Source: Geminocystis sp. NIES-3708
GTDB lineage: Bacteria; Cyanobacteriota; Cyanobacteriia; Cyanobacteriales; Cyanobacteriaceae
Direction of reading: 5' to 3'
Length of the DNA stretch: 64,000 nt
Assembly: GCF_001548095.1 (NCBI RefSeq)
Contig: NZ_AP014815.1
Span: 2,293,656-2,357,655 of the forward strand
Shown here: in pieces, positions 47,436-56,120 of the stretch
Position numbering within the stretch: position 1 is the first letter of the stretch
Layout: every line of letters begins with the position of its first letter
The notes under the pieces: generated by a model
Told to the model about the DNA's origin: nothing
Seen by the model: the letters and a program-made list of their open reading frames with translations, nothing else
Databases searched by the model: none
Program-made: the position numbers and the translations under genes

Positions 47436-49658
47436 TTATCTTCTCTCCCCTATATCTGAGGCTAAAAGTTGAACTAAATCATCTAGTTTTAACCCTTTAA
47501 GATAACTTCTCAATTGACTCCAGTTAAAGTTATTACTATTAGCGATACTACCGTTGCCATTAGCTTCAATATTGATGATAGAAGTATTTACAGCCCAGCG
47601 AGGACCAGCGATCGCCCATTTAGGGATATATCCTTGTGCTACTCTTGCTTGTCCTTGGGGATGATCGAGGAAAAATTTTCTCATAACATCCGTAGGTTCA
47701 TATTTGCTACCTTCACTTAAAGTCATTACCGAAGAAGTATCTGTAACAGGAATATTAGGATTACCTACGGGGTTAGCATCCATAAATATTCTCAATTCTG
47801 CTACTTTTTCGCCATCAAAACGGAAAATATCAGCACAAGGTAAAGTAACTTTGCTACCATCTTTACGCCAATACATAACATCCATTTCTACGAAAACAAT
47901 ATTGCCTGTTTCCCACATCATTTTTATATCGTGATATAGTGCCGCAACTTGTCCGAAAAAGGCTTCAACGGAATTAAAAATCGCTCCTTTATCTAAACAG
48001 GGTTCATAATTACCAAATTGATATACAGGATTATCTACAAAAAATTCAGTAAATCCTTGAGAATCGAAGGCTTCTCCTCTGGCAAATAAAGCAGTGACAA
48101 TTTCCGTTTTGCGTCCGGGTAAAGTTTCTAATAAAGAAGATTGAGGATTATTTGTGCCACTGTTAAAATGAGTATTCTGATCAACCACAGACCAACGAGG
48201 ACCTGCGATCGCCCATTTGGGAGTAAATCCTTGCAAGACTCGCTGTTTTCCTAAAGGATTTTCGATGAAAAAGCGTTTCATAGCATCGGCAGGTTGATAA
48301 CGTTGTTGATGAGGTAAAGTCATCACAGAAGAAGTCGCCGAAACGGGAATAGTTGCATCGCCTACGGGGTTAGCATCCATAAAGATTCTTAATTCTGCCA
48401 ACTTTTCCCCTTCAAAACGACAAATATCAAAACAAGGCAAAGTCACTACACTACCATCTAAACGCCAATAAGTAACATCCATTTCTACAAAAACAGTACT
48501 ACCAACTTCCCACATCATTTTTATATCGTGGTAAAGTGCAGATACTTGACTAAAGAAATATTTAACAGACTGAAAAATGGCTTCTTTATTTAAACAGGGT
48601 TCATAATTACCAAATTGATATACTGGTTTATCAGTGAAAATTTCGATAAAACCTTGAGAATCAAAAGCTTCTCCTCTGGCAAATAAGGCTTGAACTAATT
48701 CTGTTCTTTTTCCTTGTATAATTTCGGTGGTGCTACTAGGCTTGGTATAACTAGCATTACTACCCATCATTAACTTAAGGATATTTTCTCTAACCTGATT
48801 TGAAGCACCGATACTTGTAATTAGATTGGCAACAAAAGAACTTCTTTGTCCTACTAAAGTAATGTTTCCATTATGTACGAATGTATGAGCTGTTCTTTGA
48901 GGAAAAGGTTTAAAATGCTTGATATATGGACGAGATTCTTTAGCTAAATTTTGATAAGCATCAGATTCTAAAAATAAAGCCGCATCTAGCTGATTAGCAA
49001 AAGCGACTTCTAATGCTGCATCATATTGTTGTCCAGGGGTTTCTGTATGGGCAACAGGACCTGCTTCTGGACGAGAATTGTCAATTTCCTCAAATAAATG
49101 GAGACGAGATTTAAGGATATGAGAACTACTGGAAAATACGGGAATTAAGCGATCTTTAAGATATTTACGAAATTCAGAAACTCCTACACCGTCGGCTTTA
49201 CGAATCAGACAATGATATTTAATCAGATTTTGTTCACCATTAGGACAACCATCGGCTATTTTATCCACATAAGTGATAGAATTTCCCACATTTGTGTTGT
49301 ATCCGATCGCTTTACTAAAAATATTTCGCTCATCATCCATTAAAATTCCCGCCGCCTTAAACCAAATATTACGTTCTTCAGGGGAAGTAAAAGTTAATTC
49401 AGCAATACCGTCAAATTGTTCTTCTTTGGCAGAGGCATTTAAGGAGTCATCGGGCATTAACCAGAAACCACCTTCATTGTGAGCAACATGAAACTGCCAG
49501 TATTGATGTTGACCGGGTAAACGAGCACAAACTGGACCGTGAACGTCTTTCCAGTAATTATCAAATAATTCTAAAGAAATTCCTTGTCTTTTCCAAAGCA
49601 AAACATAAAAGGCTACTTTACCTTGTTGATCTCGACTTGAATAATCCATTGATACCAT
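47436..49658 (-). CDS. Four-domain EthD-EthD-SnoaL-SnoaL fusion protein
   Basis: 740 residues from the start at 49658, chosen because AAGGAT lies just upstream and the longer frame (to 49811) runs into the upstream gene. Residues about 10-130 are EthD-like (FYVLLWKRQGISLELFDNYWKDVHGPV, DGIAELTF), and 135-280 a second, more diverged EthD-like unit (LIRKADGVGVSEFRKYLKD). Residues about 310-470 and 510-680 are two SnoaL/NTF2-like units. These last two are strongly alike (shared ARGEAFDSQGF, PVYQFGNYEPCL, LYHDIKMMWE, ELRIFMDANPVG, PKWAIAGPRW), so they come from a fairly recent internal duplication. Function unknown; such folds often act on polyketide- or quinone-like rings. Confidence 0.8.
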   Translation of the reverse strand: MVSMDYSSRDQQGKVAFYVLLWKRQGISLELFDNYWKDVHGPVCARLPGQHQYWQFHVAHNEGGFWLMPDDSLNASAKEEQFDGIAELTFTSPEERNIWFKAAGILMDDERNIFSKAIGYNTNVGNSITYVDKIADGCPNGEQNLIKYHCLIRKADGVGVSEFRKYLKDRLIPVFSSSSHILKSRLHLFEEIDNSRPEAGPVAHTETPGQQYDAALEVAFANQLDAALFLESDAYQNLAKESRPYIKHFKPFPQRTAHTFVHNGNITLVGQRSSFVANLITSIGASNQVRENILKLMMGSNASYTKPSSTTEIIQGKRTELVQALFARGEAFDSQGFIEIFTDKPVYQFGNYEPCLNKEAIFQSVKYFFSQVSALYHDIKMMWEVGSTVFVEMDVTYWRLDGSVVTLPCFDICRFEGEKLAELRIFMDANPVGDATIPVSATSSVMTLPHQQRYQPADAMKRFFIENPLGKQRVLQGFTPKWAIAGPRWSVVDQNTHFNSGTNNPQSSLLETLPGRKTEIVTALFARGEAFDSQGFTEFFVDNPVYQFGNYEPCLDKGAIFNSVEAFFGQVAALYHDIKMMWETGNIVFVEMDVMYWRKDGSKVTLPCADIFRFDGEKVAELRIFMDANPVGNPNIPVTDTSSVMTLSEGSKYEPTDVMRKFFLDHPQGQARVAQGYIPKWAIAGPRWAVNTSIINIEANGNGSIANSNNFNWSQLRSYLKGLKLDDLVQLLASDIGERR

Positions 49659-49726
49659 AATTTTTATCCTTGAATAAAGTTTTTCATTGGGGTTTAATGT
49701 TTCTTCCGGGGAATATTTTTCACAAT

Positions 49727-50302
49727 TTAAGCCGTTGTAATCAATTGAATTAATGATTCTGGGGCAAACACATCTCGATAAAAAGTAAGTTGCTCTGTTT
49801 TTAGATAACACGCACCTCTATGACCACGACGAACCCATGTTACATTCCCCTTAGCTAAAGTTTCATTTGTTTCATCATCAACGCACTTCCACTCAAAATA
49901 AGTATGTTCTCCCGAAAACATGACAATAGGCCAACACATAGTTACACCGGGTTGAGCGATTAAAGCCCACCAATGTTTTTCTCGTTCTTTTTGTTGCTCT
50001 AAACCTTTATAAGGACCATCTTGACAAAAATAAATCAGATCATCTCGATATTCCCCCGTCAAAATATCTCCTCGTCCTTGTCTTAAGGCTTCACAATGGG
50101 TTGGCCACCAATCTTTATTTTCTTGCTCAATTTGTTCAAGAGTGTAGTTAGCATCTATCGAGGGTATTTTATCTTCTTTCAGGGTGAGTATTCTTTCTGC
50201 TTCAGCAATTAGTTTCGTTGCTAATTCAGGAGAAATTAAGCCAGGTCGAGAATAATTTGCTGATAAATCTTGATAGTAATTAACTCTTTTATTTTGGGGC
50301 AT
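49727..50302 (-). CDS. SnoaL/NTF2-like protein
   Basis: 191 residues. A helical N-terminal third (IAEAERILTLKEDKI) precedes a cone-shaped NTF2-like fold with LRQGRGDILTGEYRDDLIYF, CWPIVMFSGEHTYFEWKCVDDE and a C-terminal LTFYRDVF. No signal peptide. It lies 47 bases after the carboxymuconolactone-decarboxylase-like gene and 68 bases before the EthD/SnoaL fusion, all minus strand, so the three are likely one operon. Confidence 0.72.
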   Translation of the reverse strand: MPQNKRVNYYQDLSANYSRPGLISPELATKLIAEAERILTLKEDKIPSIDANYTLEQIEQENKDWWPTHCEALRQGRGDILTGEYRDDLIYFCQDGPYKGLEQQKEREKHWWALIAQPGVTMCWPIVMFSGEHTYFEWKCVDDETNETLAKGNVTWVRRGHRGACYLKTEQLTFYRDVFAPESLIQLITTA

Positions 50303-50349
50303 TTTTTTTATTTAAACTCCATTTTTCCAACAATTATGACTATTTTAAG

Positions 50350-50697
50350 TTAAGACTTTTCGGCAAATATTTCTTGTAATGTTCCAAAGCAACCAGCCGC
50401 TTTATTAAAACCAGCATAAACACAGGTAAATAATAATAATTCTTCTATTTCTTCTTTTGTTGCTCCTTGTTTCATTGCCATATGAACATGAGCGGCAAAT
50501 GGACTACCTGCACCTACTTGATCTTGATTGACAACATCAATTGCGATCGTAATTAAGGCTTTTGTTTTTTGGTCAATTAACGGTAAACCCCATGCCTCTC
50601 CAGCTACACGGGTACAGAAATCACCAAATTTGGGATTGATGCTGTTTAAACCTGCTTGTAATTCTTTATCGTCTAAAACTGCATTTTTATAAGTCAT
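50350..50697 (-). CDS. Carboxymuconolactone decarboxylase/AhpD-like protein
   Basis: 115 residues of the all-helical CMD fold: DQKTKALITIAIDVVNQ, then PFAAHVHMAMKQGATKEEIEELL, the family core. The CxxC pair of redox-active AhpD is absent (the segment reads PFAAH), so peroxidase partner activity is unlikely and a decarboxylase/lactonase-type or binding role fits better. In Synechocystis, CMD genes (slr1852/slr1853) also lie beside the icfG cluster. Operon with the NTF2-like gene 47 bases downstream. Confidence 0.87.
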   Translation of the reverse strand: MTYKNAVLDDKELQAGLNSINPKFGDFCTRVAGEAWGLPLIDQKTKALITIAIDVVNQDQVGAGSPFAAHVHMAMKQGATKEEIEELLLFTCVYAGFNKAAGCFGTLQEIFAEKS

Positions 50698-50853
50698 ATT
50701 TCTTTTTCTGTTCAGTTTTTGGGTTAAAGTTTTGTGTCATTTAAAAAGGGATCAATTGCTATAGACAATTAGTCAAGATAATTAGTAATAGAAAGGATGG
50801 ATAAATCACATATAAATTTAACCATCAACTATTTTTGATCCCCAAAATAAAAA

Positions 50854-51246
50854 TTATTTTTGTTTATCGTAATAAGGTTTCATATCAACATAAACCCGCC
50901 ATTCATTTACTTTTGAATCTTTCATTCTCAAAACATCGGTACAGGCAAAATTTAAGGTTGAACCGTCAGCTAAATATATATAGTGAGCTTCAAATTCAAA
51001 AATTACTTGATCTTGTTCAGGCAAATCGAGAACTTGTCTAACATCAGGGGCTTGCATTGATACTTGAGTATATAATCCCTGAAGAGTTTTTGTGACGTTT
51101 TCTTTTCCTATTATTTCTTCTCCCGAACCAATACGATAAAAGACATCATCGGCTAAACATTCTTGAAAAGAATCCCAATCGAGAGCGATCATGGAAGAAA
51201 ACATTTTTTCACAAGTCTGTCTGTTTAAGGATTTTTCTTCTGACAT
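50854..51246 (-). CDS. SnoaL-like polyketide-cyclase-fold protein
   Basis: 130 residues, single SnoaL/NTF2-like domain: MFSSMIALDWDSFQECLADDVFYRIGSGEEIIGKENV, then VIFEFEAHYIYLADGSTLNFACTDVLRMKD. An acidic pair in the pocket (LADDV) fits an acid/base role, but no function is known. It is the first minus-strand gene after the divergent porin promoter region (260 bases apart) and 156 bases before the CMD gene. Confidence 0.85.
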   Translation of the reverse strand: MSEEKSLNRQTCEKMFSSMIALDWDSFQECLADDVFYRIGSGEEIIGKENVTKTLQGLYTQVSMQAPDVRQVLDLPEQDQVIFEFEAHYIYLADGSTLNFACTDVLRMKDSKVNEWRVYVDMKPYYDKQK

Positions 51247-51506
51247 TTTTACCTCATTTATTGTTTAATTTTGATTACTAAAAGTCTAGTACAACTTTGC
51301 TTTTTATGATAGCCACAATTGCTCAGATTTATTGTTAAGAAACTATTAAATTATTAACATTTCTTCCCTGATATTTTAATTAGTAATTGTCATGATAATT
51401 AGACAAAGTTAAGAAACATTACAATTTTGTCATAAAAGTTCGTAATAATTATTTTCAGATTAAATATTGACTTTAATGAAATTTATTTATTGATGTTTTT
51501 GAATTC

Positions 51507-53159
51507 ATGTTCCTTAAATATATTTTTACAATTTTAATATCTTTATTTTGCGGTTTAAGTTCTTCTTTTGCACAAACAAAAAATGATGATGAGTCTAATC
51601 TAAAATTTTATTTTCCTAGTGAAGATATTGATATTGCGAATAGTAACTTTGAAAACAATCAAGAGGCTTTAAAGTCTATTCCCTCCGTTTCTCAATTAAG
51701 ATCTTTTCAACAACAAGATTGGGAAATAACAGCTTTAAAAAATTTAGATGCTGATTATAACTGCCTTAATTCCCTTACAAAAAACATTAATTTGAATCAA
51801 TCTCTATTGACTCGTGATGAATTGGCTTCTTACTTACAATTATGTTTAGAAAATATTGATAAAAGTAAACAATTAGGAATAAACTTGAAATCTGAAGATA
51901 TAAGTATTTTAAACCGTTTGGCAAAAAACTTAGATCTTGAATTAACCAATTTATCTTCTCAAATAAATTCCTTAGAGACATCATTATCCGCTTTAAAAGA
52001 GAATCAATTTTCTCCCACCGTGAAAATGTTTGGATTAATTCGCATTAATAGTTTATCATTTTTTTCAGGTCAAGGAGATAATTCAACAGTATTGCAATAT
52101 TCTAATTTTACAGTTTTGAACGCCAGTTTCACAGGGAAAGATTCTTTATTTTTAGGGTTTTCTACCACAGCCTCTCCTCTACCAGAATTAGCTCCAGAAA
52201 ATGATGGGAGAGAAATTGGATCAACTCGTGAAGGCACGGCATTAATAGCAGGGGCAGGAAATACTAACAGTCAGACTTTTTTAACTAACTTAAAATATAG
52301 TTTTCCCGTTAATGATAATTTATCACTAACCTTGAGAGGATTTGAATTTTTTAGTCGTTCAATGTTATCTTCTAACTTTTTGCCATATTATAACGTTGGA
52401 GATGGACCTGTATCTACTTTTGCTCAAATGCCCGCTATTTATCGTCTTGCTTCTGGTGCTGGAGCGGATCTTAACTATAAAATAAGAGATTCTTTGATGT
52501 TCAATTTATCTTATTATGCTAGTGCGGGAAACAATCCATCTCAAGGACAAGGTTTATTTAATGGCAATTATATTGCTACTGGTCGTTTAAGTTATAATCC
52601 TCGTCAAGATTTTTATACAGAATTTGTCTATCTCAATGGTTATTTTGGAAAAGGTAGCTTTAGTTATGATAATGGTTTAGATTTTAATAAGGGTTTTATT
52701 GGTACTGCATTGGCAAATCGCTTCGATGAATCGGGCGTTTTATTTGATCGAGATGCAAATGTGAGTGTTAATTCTTATATGCTTTTAAGTTATTTTGCCA
52801 TTACCCCTAAATTCTTAATAGGTGGTTCAATCAATAAAACTGATGCAAGATTAATTGGCATGGGAGACGCAGATATTTGGTCTTATTGGTTTGCTTTAAC
52901 ATTTCCTGATTTATTTAAAGAAAATAACTTAGGTGGCTTTATTATCGGCGTTGAACCGACTTTAACAGATTTAAAAACATCTCTTCCTTATGAGGATTTT
53001 AAAAAGGATACAGGGCTTCATATAGAAACATATTATAGATTTCAGGTTAATGATAATATTTCCATCACCCCTGCTTTAATTTGGATTAATTCTCCTAATC
53101 AAGACAAAAATAATCAGGATATTTTGATGGGTTTAGTGAGAACTTCCTTTAAATTTTAA
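51507..53159 (+). CDS. Cyanobacterial outer-membrane porin (SLH-domain/OprB type)
   Basis: 550 residues: signal peptide (1-22, SSFAQ), an SLH-like segment (about 61-115: VSQLRSFQQQDWEITALKNL and LTRDELASYLQLCLENI) that anchors to peptidoglycan, a coiled coil (about 120-165) and a C-terminal beta barrel ending in Phe (TSFKF). This is the layout of the cyanobacterial SomA/iron-uptake porins. It allows diffusion of ions, possibly iron, or small solutes. A SnoaL-type gene follows 94 bases later on the same strand, so a product of this locus might cross the outer membrane here. Confidence 0.92.
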   Translation: MFLKYIFTILISLFCGLSSSFAQTKNDDESNLKFYFPSEDIDIANSNFENNQEALKSIPSVSQLRSFQQQDWEITALKNLDADYNCLNSLTKNINLNQSLLTRDELASYLQLCLENIDKSKQLGINLKSEDISILNRLAKNLDLELTNLSSQINSLETSLSALKENQFSPTVKMFGLIRINSLSFFSGQGDNSTVLQYSNFTVLNASFTGKDSLFLGFSTTASPLPELAPENDGREIGSTREGTALIAGAGNTNSQTFLTNLKYSFPVNDNLSLTLRGFEFFSRSMLSSNFLPYYNVGDGPVSTFAQMPAIYRLASGAGADLNYKIRDSLMFNLSYYASAGNNPSQGQGLFNGNYIATGRLSYNPRQDFYTEFVYLNGYFGKGSFSYDNGLDFNKGFIGTALANRFDESGVLFDRDANVSVNSYMLLSYFAITPKFLIGGSINKTDARLIGMGDADIWSYWFALTFPDLFKENNLGGFIIGVEPTLTDLKTSLPYEDFKKDTGLHIETYYRFQVNDNISITPALIWINSPNQDKNNQDILMGLVRTSFKF

Positions 53160-53253
53160 GTTTTTCTTAATAAAACTTTGAGAAAACTAAATAAGTTGAA
53201 TGTTATCGTAAAAATGATTAATTATTTTATCTAAAATCACAGGATTTTAAGTC

Positions 53254-53679
53254 ATGAGTAATCCAAACGAAAGTTCCAATTCCACAGATAATCTACAGAT
53301 AGTAAAAAATTTTTATGGGGCTTTAGGTAAAGGGGATATACCTACAGTTTTAGAGATGTTAACTGATGATGCTCAATGGGATATGCCTCATCCTAGAGAA
53401 ATAGTTCCTTTTGGCGGAAAATGGGAAGGAAAAGAAGAGGTTAAAAAGTTTTTTGGTGTGATGCACGATACCGTTCAAATGAAAGGCTTTGATTTGCAAG
53501 AATTTATTGTTGATAAAAATAAAGTAGTAGTAATTGGACGAATGAAAGCAGTAGCTATCGCCACGGGAAAAGAATATGAAAATGATTTAGTTGCTGTTTG
53601 GACGGTAGAAAATGGCAAAATTAAAGGAATGCGTGATTTTATGGATACAGTTCAAGGGATTGAGGCTTTTACCCCTTAA
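53254..53679 (+). CDS. SnoaL/NTF2-like protein (ketosteroid-isomerase-like)
   Basis: 141 residues with an unstructured N-terminus of about 12 residues, then a single NTF2-like domain: IVKNFYGALGKGDIPTVLEMLTDDAQWDMPHP, WEGKEEVKKFFG and DLVAVWTVENGKIKGMRDFMDT, the normal SnoaL-like pattern. Catalysis is unproven. It follows the porin on the plus strand (94 bases) and is divergent in sequence from the other NTF2-like genes here. Confidence 0.87.
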   Translation: MSNPNESSNSTDNLQIVKNFYGALGKGDIPTVLEMLTDDAQWDMPHPREIVPFGGKWEGKEEVKKFFGVMHDTVQMKGFDLQEFIVDKNKVVVIGRMKAVAIATGKEYENDLVAVWTVENGKIKGMRDFMDTVQGIEAFTP

Positions 53680-53710
53680 ATTAATCAAATATTGATGATT
53701 TTAATCAGAT

Positions 53711-53730
53711 AAGGGGCATTTAAACCCCTT
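53711..53730. repeat. Imperfect palindrome AAGGGGCATTTAAACCCCTT
   Basis: AAGGGG and CCCCTT arms around an AT-rich centre, between convergent NTF2-like genes; same family as the palindromes at 38088 and 56030. It may work as a terminator in either direction, but no T-tract is present. Confidence 0.6.
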
Positions 53731-53765
53731 GCGACAAAATATATAGTTAATTTCAAGATCCAAGT

Positions 53766-54233
53766 TTAAACAATATGACTTAGAGAAAAAGCTGTACCTG
53801 ATAATTTTGGTTCATCAATATAAGCAAAATGATAAGTACGTTTTATGAATAACCAAATATTTTCTTGTAAAATCAATTGATCTTCATACATTCCAAAATT
53901 TTGAAATCCTTTTCCGTCATAATCTCTACCTATTTCATTCATGCACCAACGGGCTGTTGCTTGATTACCGTTAATTTCGATAACTCCACTGTGTGCCATT
54001 TGTACAAAAAATTCCCAATTATTGAGTAATTGAATAAAAGTTTGCTCAATATTTTCTTTTCCTTGCACATTAATATTCATAGGAGGTTTTAGTTCCCAAA
54101 TACCATCGGATAGCCATAAAGAAGTAAACTCTTTTTGATCACGACGATTAACAGCATCAGCAAATTTAGCAACTTGTTTCTGAATCAAAAATTCATTAAT
54201 AATTTGATTATTTTGATTAATTATTTCTGGCAT
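53766..54233 (-). CDS. SnoaL/NTF2-like protein
   Basis: 155 residues. Single NTF2-like fold: VAKFADAVNRRDQKEFTSLWLSDGIWEL, QGKENIEQTF, then ATARWCMNEIGRD and WLFIKRTYHFAYID. This is the SnoaL_4 pattern also seen in small dehydratase-like proteins. It lies 36 bases downstream of the hemerythrin gene on the same strand. Specific function unknown. Confidence 0.85.
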   Translation of the reverse strand: MPEIINQNNQIINEFLIQKQVAKFADAVNRRDQKEFTSLWLSDGIWELKPPMNINVQGKENIEQTFIQLLNNWEFFVQMAHSGVIEINGNQATARWCMNEIGRDYDGKGFQNFGMYEDQLILQENIWLFIKRTYHFAYIDEPKLSGTAFSLSHIV

Positions 54234-54269
54234 TGTTTTATTTATAAATAAAAAGAATAAAAAACTTAA

Positions 54270-54929
54270 TTAAATGAGGAAAAAAGGAGACATTGATTGC
54301 CATTTTTCTTTCCATTCATGAGGAATTAAGTCTTGAATAATTTCAGGAGGAAAGACTTCAGCCATCAACTCTCTTTCCTTAAGAGGAAGATTATATAAAA
54401 TAAAAGGAATAACTAAATAATCTGGCTCAAGATGTTTTCCTGCATATTCTCCAAATTCAAGACATTGTTTTTGTTGTTCTTCATCACTAATTAAATTACT
54501 AATATTTTGATCATTAAGATATTCTTCTTCTAACTGATAATGAGGAATCCATGCTTGTTGTATTTGTTCTAAATTTTCTAATAAATTATCGATAAATTCT
54601 TGATTAGAAGAGTTCGAGTTCAAATTATTAATACAAATTTCTAACTCATCAAGTAAGGGTAATAAATCTCCATGCTGAGTTGCCATTATTTCATAAGGTG
54701 CATCAAATTGTTTATTTTTAAAGTAAGGAAAAATTAGGTCATCTTCTACTAAATGATGAGAATGAAATAAACTCAGAAGACTATTGAGATAATTAATAAA
54801 ACCTTCTTTTAAAACATCATCGATTTTACCATTATTTTTAAATATTTGACATTTTTCAATACCTATAACAATAGCACGAGTAATGACAATATGAATTCTA
54901 ATAAGATCTTTCGCAACAGTATTATTCAT
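54270..54929 (-). CDS. Hemerythrin-like di-iron protein
   Basis: 219 residues with the HHE cation-binding four-helix bundle: RIHIVITRA (first His), LFHSHHLVEDDLIFPYF (HHxxE motif), ATQHGDLLPLLDEL and WIPHYQLEEEYL, giving five to six His/Glu ligands for two irons. Members bind or sense oxygen, NO or iron. The C-terminal 80 residues are extra and lack motifs. Upstream of, and probably co-transcribed with, the NTF2-like gene (36-base gap). A redox or oxygen link to the locus is an inference. Confidence 0.87.
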   Translation of the reverse strand: MNNTVAKDLIRIHIVITRAIVIGIEKCQIFKNNGKIDDVLKEGFINYLNSLLSLFHSHHLVEDDLIFPYFKNKQFDAPYEIMATQHGDLLPLLDELEICINNLNSNSSNQEFIDNLLENLEQIQQAWIPHYQLEEEYLNDQNISNLISDEEQQKQCLEFGEYAGKHLEPDYLVIPFILYNLPLKERELMAEVFPPEIIQDLIPHEWKEKWQSMSPFFLI

Positions 54930-55089
54930 AATCGTAAATCATTTTATTTTGTAATAATATAACTCAAAATTAAATTAAATTAAAGTTACATAATCTTAAT
55001 ATTTTTTTAAATGTTCAAAACAAAAAAAAAGCCTATTATATAAAAGAAAATTAAAGCTACAAAGTTTCTAAAAATAATAAGGATTAATT

Positions 55090-55806
55090 ATGGCAAAACT
55101 TGATGGAAAAATCATATTCATTGCTGGTGGTTCTGGTAATGTAGGGGAGGGAATCGTACCTGTTTTTCTAAAACAAGGTGCAAAAGTAATTGTTCCCTCT
55201 CGTCGGCAAGATTCTTTAGATAAGCTCGGACAATCTTTAGGAGATTTAGCGACAGATAATTATGTACCAATAGTCGGAAATATTGGTACTTTAGAAGGAG
55301 CAGAAAAATTACGAGATGAAATTATCGCCAAATTTGGGCGGTTAGATGGTGTATTAGTTTCTCTTGGTGGTTGGTGGACTGGAAATAAGCCTCTCACTGA
55401 AGTAGATTTGGAAACTTGGGAAAGTTATTTAAACGGTAATCTCACCTCTCATTTTCTCTGTGCAAAAACCTTTTTACCCGTGTTAGCAAAAACTAAAGGT
55501 AGTAGTTATACTCTCTTGGGAGGTACAGCGGCAGAAGTTCCTTTGGCAAATGTCAGCCCTGTAGGAATTACCGCCGCAGGACAATTAATGATGGCAAAAA
55601 TCGTTATGGAAGAAATGAAAGATAGTGGAGTTAGAATTAATGAAGTAATTATTCAAGGTATGGTGAAAACTAAAGTTATGGAGGCTTATAGTCAACCTAA
55701 CTGGATTACTCCGAAAGAAATTGGCGATTTTACTTCTTGGTTAGCATCAGATGAAGCCTATATGATTACTAATAGTATTCTTCATATTAATCAACGTTCT
55801 CAATAA
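55090..55806 (+). CDS. SDR-fold protein lacking the catalytic Tyr-x-x-x-Lys
   Basis: 238 residues of the short-chain dehydrogenase fold. The cofactor-binding glycine motif is GGSGNVGEGI (about 13-22). The NNAG motif is altered to SLGGWW, and where YxxxK should lie after the SSYTLLGGTAAE strand the sequence is SPVGITAAGQLMMAK, with no Tyr or Lys in place. It may thus be a non-catalytic or differently acting member. Monocistronic, followed by a hairpin. It lies divergent from the hemerythrin gene (160-base spacer). Confidence 0.82.
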   Translation: MAKLDGKIIFIAGGSGNVGEGIVPVFLKQGAKVIVPSRRQDSLDKLGQSLGDLATDNYVPIVGNIGTLEGAEKLRDEIIAKFGRLDGVLVSLGGWWTGNKPLTEVDLETWESYLNGNLTSHFLCAKTFLPVLAKTKGSSYTLLGGTAAEVPLANVSPVGITAAGQLMMAKIVMEEMKDSGVRINEVIIQGMVKTKVMEAYSQPNWITPKEIGDFTSWLASDEAYMITNSILHINQRSQ

Positions 55807-55820
55807 GGTTTGGGTTGGAC

Positions 55821-55860
55821 AAAAAAATGCTTGTCCCTTAAAAATATTGACGGACAAGCA
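55821..55860 (-). terminator. Intrinsic terminator for minus-strand transcripts
   Basis: TGCTTGTCC (55828-55836) and GGACAAGCA (55852-55860) pair perfectly; read on the minus strand, the hairpin runs straight into seven T (55821-55827). It would end transcription coming from the propeller gene. On the plus strand no T-run follows. Confidence 0.65.
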
Positions 55861-56029
55861 GTTATTAAAAAAAAATTAAAAGATTCTAATACTTAGGAGC
55901 TGTGGTTGCGGGTTTAAAAATTATAAAAACCAATAGTTTGAACAGAATACTGCTTAAAAAATGTACAGTTTTAGAAAATTTTAATCAGAAAATAGGTAAA
56001 TGTTATAGAATCCAATACTCTCATTCCAA

Positions 56030-56049
56030 CAAGGGGCTTAAGCCCCTTG
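56030..56049. repeat. 20-base perfect palindrome CAAGGGGCTTAAGCCCCTTG
   Basis: Perfect palindrome in the 314-base gap between the SDR-like gene and the propeller gene; third member of the CAAGGGG palindrome set. The gap also holds the minus-strand terminator at 55821-55860 and a stretch (56074-56104) similar to one at 35615-35646. Confidence 0.7.
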
Positions 56050-56120
56050 CCAAACCATTAAAACTCCTGCCTGTTGCCAATGAGCCTACCCTCACCAAAA
56101 GACTTTTCAGTAACCCTCAC

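Noticed and set aside
49659-49811. 51-residue N-terminal extension of the EthD/SnoaL fusion
   Set aside because: It would overlap the end of the upstream NTF2-like gene by 85 bases, and a Shine-Dalgarno motif sits directly before the inner ATG at 49658.
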